Assembly (NCBI GenBank): GCA_023130215.1
Contig: JAGMAN010000072.1
Coordinates: 1 to 8,741 of the forward strand
Reading direction: 5' to 3'
Length of the DNA stretch: 8,741 nucleotides
DNA from: a bacterium
GTDB lineage: Bacteria; NPL-UPA2; JAGMAN01
Below the pieces are notes generated by a model that saw nothing but the letters and a program-made list of their open reading frames with translations, had not been told where the DNA came from and did no database searches. Positions 5,700 to 8,741 of this stretch are shown here, piece by piece; positions within the stretch are counted from its first letter, which is position 1; each line of letters starts with the position of its first letter. The translations under genes were made by a program, and so were the position numbers.

Positions 5700-6083
5700 T
5701 TATTTATCTCTTAAAACTGCTTCTATCTTTGATGTATCTATTCTTGATACATCTGTATGAACCAAAGCAGACGCTATTTGACCAGGACTTACATTGAGCC
5801 CCTCTTTTTGCTTGTAATATTTAGCAATTTTTTCAAGCTTAATCCAGTCTTCATCAAAGAGAGGGATTTTATTCCGCCTTTTCTTGAGGGCCCCTACCAG
5901 CGCAGGCCGGCCCCCACTGGATCGCAGCCGTTCTACAAGGAACTGCCGGAGTGCAAATAAAGAAATCGGCCCCTGTCTTGTATCTATTGTTACTCCTACC
6001 GCTTCTGCGCCCAACTCTTTGGCTACAACTTTAAGATTAACCTGTCTCTGGGTTAGTCCGACATTTTTAATTATTCTTGCCAT
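5700..6083 (-). CDS. Small protein with predicted ribbon-helix-helix C-terminus (putative regulator)
   Basis: This is a 127-aa protein. The N-terminal 60 residues (ARIIKNVGLTQRQVNLKVVAKELG and so on) are not recognised. After a GGRP turn and a basic KKRRNK stretch (67-72), the C-terminal part reads as a short strand (KIPLF, 72-76), a helix (DEDWIKLEKIAKYYKQK, 77-93) and a second helix after SPGQ (99-113). This is the strand-helix-helix order of ribbon-helix-helix DNA-binding proteins, where SPGQIA resembles the usual turn. The ATG at 6083 has a strong SD (GAGGAGGGAGG) just upstream. The gene begins 19 bp after the 145-aa protein gene, so the two are surely co-transcribed. The palindromic operator in their promoter makes this protein a candidate autorepressor. 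The fold is a visual prediction. Confidence 0.6.
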   Translation of the reverse strand: MARIIKNVGLTQRQVNLKVVAKELGAEAVGVTIDTRQGPISLFALRQFLVERLRSSGGRPALVGALKKRRNKIPLFDEDWIKLEKIAKYYKQKEGLNVSPGQIASALVHTDVSRIDTSKIEAVLRDK

Positions 6084-6102
6084 TTTCCTCCCTCCTCAAG
6101 TC

Positions 6103-6540
6103 TTATTTTGGATCGTATTCGCGAATTCTGAAAAATTCGCCGGCAAATTCAAACACTACTTCTCCTTGATTTGTTTCCCGGCCAAATCTATGCAGAAATT
6201 CTCTGAGCAGTTTTAAGTTTTTTTCGAATCTGCTCGGATAAATATATGTGTATGTTATGGTGGTCTTTTCCCAAAGCATATCCTCATCTCTTAACTGGTC
6301 TATGCTGTCAATGTCCCTTTCTTGACTTAACCAGGTGCCCTCCGCAGGTGGCATTGTGGTTGAACCTCCCCCGATAATTGCAAGTACTTTCTGGGCTTCC
6401 TTGATCCAAATGTGAAGATTTTTTATCTCTCTGCCCTTTCTATCTTTGTTGGGGATATACAAAGTTAACTGCTGTGTCGAAGGTGCTTCTGCAGAACCTA
6501 AAACTTCTTTCAAGTTGATCTCTAAAATATCATCTGACAT
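6103..6540 (-). CDS. Hypothetical protein, 145 aa, first gene of a two-gene cassette
   Basis: This compact soluble protein has alternating strand and helix stretches: QQLTLYIPNKDRKGREI (23-39), a helix HIWIKEAQKVLAIIGGGSTTMPP (43-65), GTWL (68-71), TTITYTYIYP (93-102), a helix KNLKLLREFLHRFGRETNQGEVVFEF (108-132), then FFRI. Gly-rich IIGGGSTTMPP and HRFGRETNQGE look conserved in style. I have a vague memory of small proteins with this pattern near restriction-modification genes, but cannot confirm it. There is no signal peptide or membrane segment. The ATG at 6540 has GGGAGAG a few bases upstream and sits about 17 nt after the predicted transcription start, so the leader is very short. It is co-transcribed with the downstream ribbon-helix-helix-like gene. 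Confidence 0.65.
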   Translation of the reverse strand: MSDDILEINLKEVLGSAEAPSTQQLTLYIPNKDRKGREIKNLHIWIKEAQKVLAIIGGGSTTMPPAEGTWLSQERDIDSIDQLRDEDMLWEKTTITYTYIYPSRFEKNLKLLREFLHRFGRETNQGEVVFEFAGEFFRIREYDPK

Positions 6541-6563
6541 ATTTATCTCTCCCTATTGTTGTA

Positions 6564-6592
6564 AGTTTACCACTTTTGGCCCCAAAAGTCAA
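6564..6592 (-). promoter_or_regulatory. Promoter of the two-gene cassette
   Basis: On the minus strand TTGACT (6592-6587), a 17-nt spacer and TAAACT (6569-6564) give a plausible sigma70 promoter. Initiation should fall near 6557, about 17 nt before the ATG at 6540. Confidence 0.6.
6572..6589. promoter_or_regulatory. Perfect 18-bp palindrome: probable operator
   Basis: ACTTTTGG-CC-CCAAAAGT is an 8-bp perfect inverted repeat around a 2-bp centre. It fills the spacer and overlaps the last bases of the -35 box of the cassette promoter, which is the classic position for a dimeric repressor to block RNA polymerase. An RNA hairpin role is unlikely because it lies upstream of the predicted transcription start. 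The candidate binder is the ribbon-helix-helix-like protein encoded second in the operon. Confidence 0.6.
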
Positions 6593-6617
6593 GGTTTTTT
6601 TAGATACTAAAAGGCTC

Positions 6618-6642
6618 CTTCTTCGCCCTTCGGGCATAGAAG
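6618..6642 (-). terminator. Weak terminator-like hairpin after the Ada-like gene
   Basis: GCCC/GGGC with a 3-nt loop is extended, after a 2x2 mismatch, by CTTCT/AGAAG. On the minus strand it is followed after 5 nt by TTTT. It lies about 85 bp beyond the stop of the secreted Ada-like gene and just before the promoter of the next unit. That is a sensible place for a terminator, but the T-run is short. Confidence 0.35.
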
Positions 6643-6726
6643 ACTTCTTAACTTATTGATGACAAAAGGGTAATGTATAAGTTCCTATATTATCAAGTAA
6701 AAAGGGCTGAAAAATGCAGGCCTGGA

Positions 6727-7380
6727 TTATCTCGTGCACTTGCGGCAGGGGCGGCGTCCTGACTTCCTTGCTTCCTTCTTCGTCTCGAAATAAACCCGAT
6801 CCTCCTCCCTTATCTTGGAGACATAGATACACATGATCCTATGGAATACTTTAGATTTGCGGTCTGCTACATATCGATATTTCCCTTTCTTAACTTCAGC
6901 AGGCGACTTGCCCAAACGGCGGATTTTACTATCAATTACTTCCTTTTTCTTAATTAAACTATTCTTTATCTCCACTGCTTTATAGGAAAATTCCCGTTCT
7001 ATATCTTTCTTCAGACTGCTTAGGGCCTCCTTCAGCCTCTTGGTCTTCAGACGGCTCATCCGCCCTTTCTCTAAATGTTTAGATATTTCCTTATATCTAT
7101 CAGTGTAAGCCTGAAGGGCTACCTCCTTCTCCTCCTCAAGTACCTCCTGTAACTTCTCTAAGGTAGCTATGGCTCGCTGGCAGTAAGCCTTGTCCCGCTT
7201 GATATTTTCACCCAACTTAGATTTCAATTCATGGTGACAAGCTTTCCAGAGGACAAAATTCTCTTTGTACCAGGCCAGTGCCTCTTCCCTAACAGCAGAT
7301 TCCTCATCAGCCCCAAGCAAACTGCCACTCAGGCTAATGATAAGAAAAAGCACCACTCCGCACCAAACTTTTCTAACCAT
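6727..7380 (-). CDS. Secreted coiled-coil protein with C-terminal Ada-like zinc-binding domain
   Basis: This 217-aa protein begins with a signal peptide (basic VRK, hydrophobic core about 5-22, likely cleavage after LLGA, residue 24). Residues 26-160 are almost wholly charged helix with heptad-like spacing, which suggests a coiled coil. The last 50 residues match the metal-binding domain of Ada-type proteins: YVADRKSKVFH (170-180), HRIMC, VYFETKKEARKSGRRPCRKC. The zinc ligands would be His180, Cys184, Cys212 and Cys215, with His replacing the first of Ada's four cysteines. In Ada this domain repairs DNA methylphosphotriesters in the cytoplasm. Here the signal peptide places it outside, so DNA repair is unlikely and a structural zinc knuckle is more plausible. 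The ATG at 7380 has AGGAG upstream. It is transcribed divergently from prs, from its own promoter with a long leader. Confidence 0.75.
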   Translation of the reverse strand: MVRKVWCGVVLFLIISLSGSLLGADEESAVREEALAWYKENFVLWKACHHELKSKLGENIKRDKAYCQRAIATLEKLQEVLEEEKEVALQAYTDRYKEISKHLEKGRMSRLKTKRLKEALSSLKKDIEREFSYKAVEIKNSLIKKKEVIDSKIRRLGKSPAEVKKGKYRYVADRKSKVFHRIMCIYVSKIREEDRVYFETKKEARKSGRRPCRKCTR

Positions 7381-7527
7381 GACTATTTCTCCTCACTCTA
7401 TGGCTGTGTAAGGACAGATTCCCCCTTCTTCTTTCCTGTCCGAACCAATCAGTCCCGATTCTAAGAAACGCAGTTCCACTCTCTCCGGAAGGCAGCCAAA
7501 GACTTTATCATCAGGGCTCCCGCCTCG
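7381..7527 (-). other. Long structured 5' leader of the Ada-like gene
   Basis: From the predicted start near 7527 to the ATG at 7380 there are about 147 nt without a gene. On the minus strand GGC-GGG-AGCC (7524-7515) can pair with GGCT-GCC (7497-7491), leaving a GGG bulge. Nearer the gene, GGACAG (7441-7436) pairs with CTGTCC (7417-7412) across an 18-nt loop. I compared it by memory with the common riboswitch classes and found no match. Its length and GC-rich start suggest regulation, but this is unproven. Confidence 0.35.
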
Positions 7528-7533
7528 TGTCAA

Positions 7534-7562
7534 ATTTTAGCAAAGAAGAATATGGTTGTCAA
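7534..7562 (-). promoter_or_regulatory. Promoter of the Ada-like secreted protein gene
   Basis: On the minus strand a perfect TTGACA (7562-7557), a 17-nt spacer and TAAAAT (7539-7534) form a strong sigma70 promoter. Its -35 box is 22 bp from that of the rightward prs distal promoter, so the two units are divergent and back to back. Confidence 0.75.
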
Positions 7563-7584
7563 CTTTTCTTTTGGATTTTTTTAC

Positions 7585-7614
7585 TTGACAGGGCTAAGTT
7601 ACATAGGATATACT
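7585..7614 (+). promoter_or_regulatory. Distal prs promoter
   Basis: A perfect TTGACA (7585-7590), an 18-nt spacer and TATACT (7609-7614) give a good sigma70 promoter. A transcript from about 7621 would carry a leader of about 180 nt before the prs ATG. That leader includes a 16-codon frame (7666-7716), preceded by an AGAGGTG-like SD, and small hairpins such as CTTCGG/CCGAAG. Confidence 0.6.
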
Positions 7615-7699
7615 TTTATCTTCGGGTGCTAAAATTATTTATCCGAAGGCCTGAAGAGGTGCTTTATGCCAAGTAGAATTGCTATTCTAACCTTTTGCA

Positions 7700-7728
7700 T
7701 TGACACAGTTCTTTGAGTCTGGTATTAT
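7700..7728 (+). promoter_or_regulatory. Proximal prs promoter
   Basis: A perfect TTGACA (7700-7705), a 17-nt spacer and TATTAT (7723-7728, one mismatch to TATAAT) form a strong promoter. A shifted TATAAT (7726-7731) also exists but with a 20-nt spacer. Initiation should be near 7735. Confidence 0.7.
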
Positions 7729-7736
7729 AATCAAGG

Positions 7737-7761
7737 CTGATTGAGGTATGAGCTCAATCAG
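7737..7761 (+). promoter_or_regulatory. Perfect hairpin at the 5' end of the prs mRNA
   Basis: CTGATTGAG (7737-7745) and CTCAATCAG (7753-7761) are exactly complementary around a 7-nt loop. The hairpin begins within a few bases of the start predicted from the proximal promoter, 41 nt before the ATG. A 5'-terminal stem could protect the mRNA from decay, or the DNA palindrome could bind a regulator just downstream of the promoter. No T-run follows, so it is not a terminator. Confidence 0.55.
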
Positions 7762-7802
7762 GAATACAAGATGTTAAATTGGCGATTTTAAGGAGAGGGA
7801 AG

Positions 7803-8741
7803 ATGGCCGGTGGGCAGTTGAAAGTTTTTACGGGGAAGGCTAATTTAGATTTGGCTGAAAAGATATGTAGATATCTCAAGTTCTCCTTAGGCAAAGCTGA
7901 GGTGACTTCCTTCCCTGATGGGGAAGTGCGGGTGGAGATTAAAGAGAATGCCCGCGGAGCGGATGCCTTCATCATTCAATCCACCTGCCCGCCCGTCAAT
8001 AACAACTTAATGGAACTCCTTGTCATGATTGATGCTCTGCGCCGAGCTTCCGCTCGGAGGATAACAGCCGTCATTCCCTATTATGGTTATGCCCGGCAGG
8101 ACAGAAAAGTTCAGCCCCGGGTTCCGATAACGGCCAAGCTGGTAGCTAATCTAATTACTGTAGCAGGAGCCAACAGGGTATTAGTTATGGACCTGCACGT
8201 TGGTCAGATTCAGGGGTTCTTTGATATCCCGGTTGACCATCTCTTTGCTGCCCCCGCCTTGATAAACTATTTTCGGAAGAAGAGGGTTAGGGATATGGTT
8301 ATCGTTGCTCCTGACCCTGGAGCAGTGGAGAGGGCAGCCGCCTTCGCTAAGCGCCTTAAGGCCTCCCTGGCCATAATAGATAAGCGCCGGCCCCGTCCAG
8401 GGGTATCCAAAGTCTTTAATGTGGTTGGGAAGGTGAAGGATAAGAATGTCATATTAGTAGATGATATGATAGATACGGGAGGAAGTATCATTGAATCAGC
8501 CAAGGTATTAAAGGAAAAGGGAGCCTCCAATATCTATGTTGGCTGTACTCATCCTGTCTTCTCTAAAAGGGCAGGCGAGCGTCTTCAGAACTCTATAGTT
8601 AAGGAAGTGGTAGTGACCGATACCATACCCTTTAGAAGCAAGCAGAATAGCAAGGTCAAAGTGCTATCGATAGCAAGTCTCTTAGGGGAAGCCATTAAGA
8701 GAATTCACAATGAAACATCGGTTAGCTCACTCTTCGTATAA
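7803..8741 (+). CDS. prs: Ribose-phosphate pyrophosphokinase (PRPP synthetase)
   Basis: This enzyme makes 5-phosphoribosyl-1-diphosphate from ribose 5-phosphate and ATP, feeding purine, pyrimidine, NAD, histidine and tryptophan synthesis in the cytoplasm. The 312-aa length is normal for the class I enzyme, and all landmarks are present. These are FPDGE (37-41), the YYGYARQDRK ATP-loop region (93-102), DLHVGQIQGFFDIPVDH (130-146) with metal-ligand His132, DKRRPRP of the catalytic flexible loop (193-199), and the PRPP-binding loop DDMIDTGGS (220-228). DLHV replaces the more usual DLHA, and APDPGA replaces SPDxGG. The ATG at 7803 is chosen because AAGGAG lies 7 nt upstream; the frame extends back to a TTG at 7779 without start signals. 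It is the only plus-strand gene and ends in TAA at the last base of the window. Confidence 0.97.
   Translation: MAGGQLKVFTGKANLDLAEKICRYLKFSLGKAEVTSFPDGEVRVEIKENARGADAFIIQSTCPPVNNNLMELLVMIDALRRASARRITAVIPYYGYARQDRKVQPRVPITAKLVANLITVAGANRVLVMDLHVGQIQGFFDIPVDHLFAAPALINYFRKKRVRDMVIVAPDPGAVERAAAFAKRLKASLAIIDKRRPRPGVSKVFNVVGKVKDKNVILVDDMIDTGGSIIESAKVLKEKGASNIYVGCTHPVFSKRAGERLQNSIVKEVVVTDTIPFRSKQNSKVKVLSIASLLGEAIKRIHNETSVSSLFV

Noticed and set aside
7469-7482. Minus-strand AGAGTGGAACTGCG resembles the T-box motif AGGGTGGNACCGCG.
   Set aside because: Two positions differ, and only about 45-60 nt separate it from the predicted transcription start, far too little for a T-box specifier stem. The gene is also not an amino-acid gene.
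7485-7497. Plus-strand CCGGAAGGCAGCC resembles the conserved loop of bacterial SRP RNA.
   Set aside because: It lacks three bases of the GGAAGGAAGCAGCC core and the opposing GTCAGG strand, and lies antisense within the leader of another gene.
7779-7802. An upstream TTG start for prs, adding eight residues.
   Set aside because: The TTG has no SD, whereas the ATG at 7803 has AAGGAG at ideal distance and gives the normal family length.

Overview
The window looks like part of a bacterial chromosome. It has sigma70-type promoters, good Shine-Dalgarno (SD) sequences, Sec signal peptides, a cobalamin riboswitch and a bacterial-type PRPP synthetase. The gene mix (secreted Ada-like protein, many lineage-specific small proteins, moderate GC with an AT-rich patch) would suit an uncultured Gram-negative-like lineage such as Omnitrophota. 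That placement is an impression from protein style and has not been tested. Every gene lies on the minus strand except prs at the right edge.

Region 1 (about 1-2190) is the most interesting part. A consensus promoter at 2160-2188 reads leftward into a clear adenosylcobalamin riboswitch (about 1961-2133). The riboswitch precedes an asparagine-synthetase-like gene (846-1910), a structured 100-nt intercistronic gap, and a Dph6/MJ0570-like ATP pyrophosphatase gene (41-745). A possible third gene starts at 11. Both identified enzymes are PP-loop ATPases of families that make amide bonds through acyl-adenylates, so B12 appears to control a pair of amidoligase-like enzymes. No known corrinoid gene is visible in the window. 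A corrinoid-amidation or corrinoid-salvage role is a hypothesis.

Region 2 (about 2190-5700) is accessory in character. It has a gene-free stretch, an orphan 248-aa protein, and a membrane protein with an N-terminal domain resembling the ribosomal L7/L12 C-terminal domain. Next come a decayed tyrosine recombinase with several frameshifts and a very AT-rich gene for a small, lysine-rich secreted protein. A non-coding segment with inverted repeats follows.

Region 3 (5700-6600) is a two-gene cassette. A 145-aa protein of unknown family is followed by a 127-aa protein whose C-terminus looks like a ribbon-helix-helix DNA-binding fold. An 18-bp palindrome sits exactly in the spacer of the cassette's promoter, which suggests an autoregulated module.

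Region 4 (6600-8741) has two divergent units. Leftward is a secreted coiled-coil protein ending in an Ada-like zinc site, expressed through a roughly 150-nt leader. Rightward is prs (312 aa, complete, ending at the last base), with two good tandem promoters and a perfect hairpin at the predicted 5' end of the shorter transcript. Everything here comes from reading the sequence by eye. No database or folding program was used.
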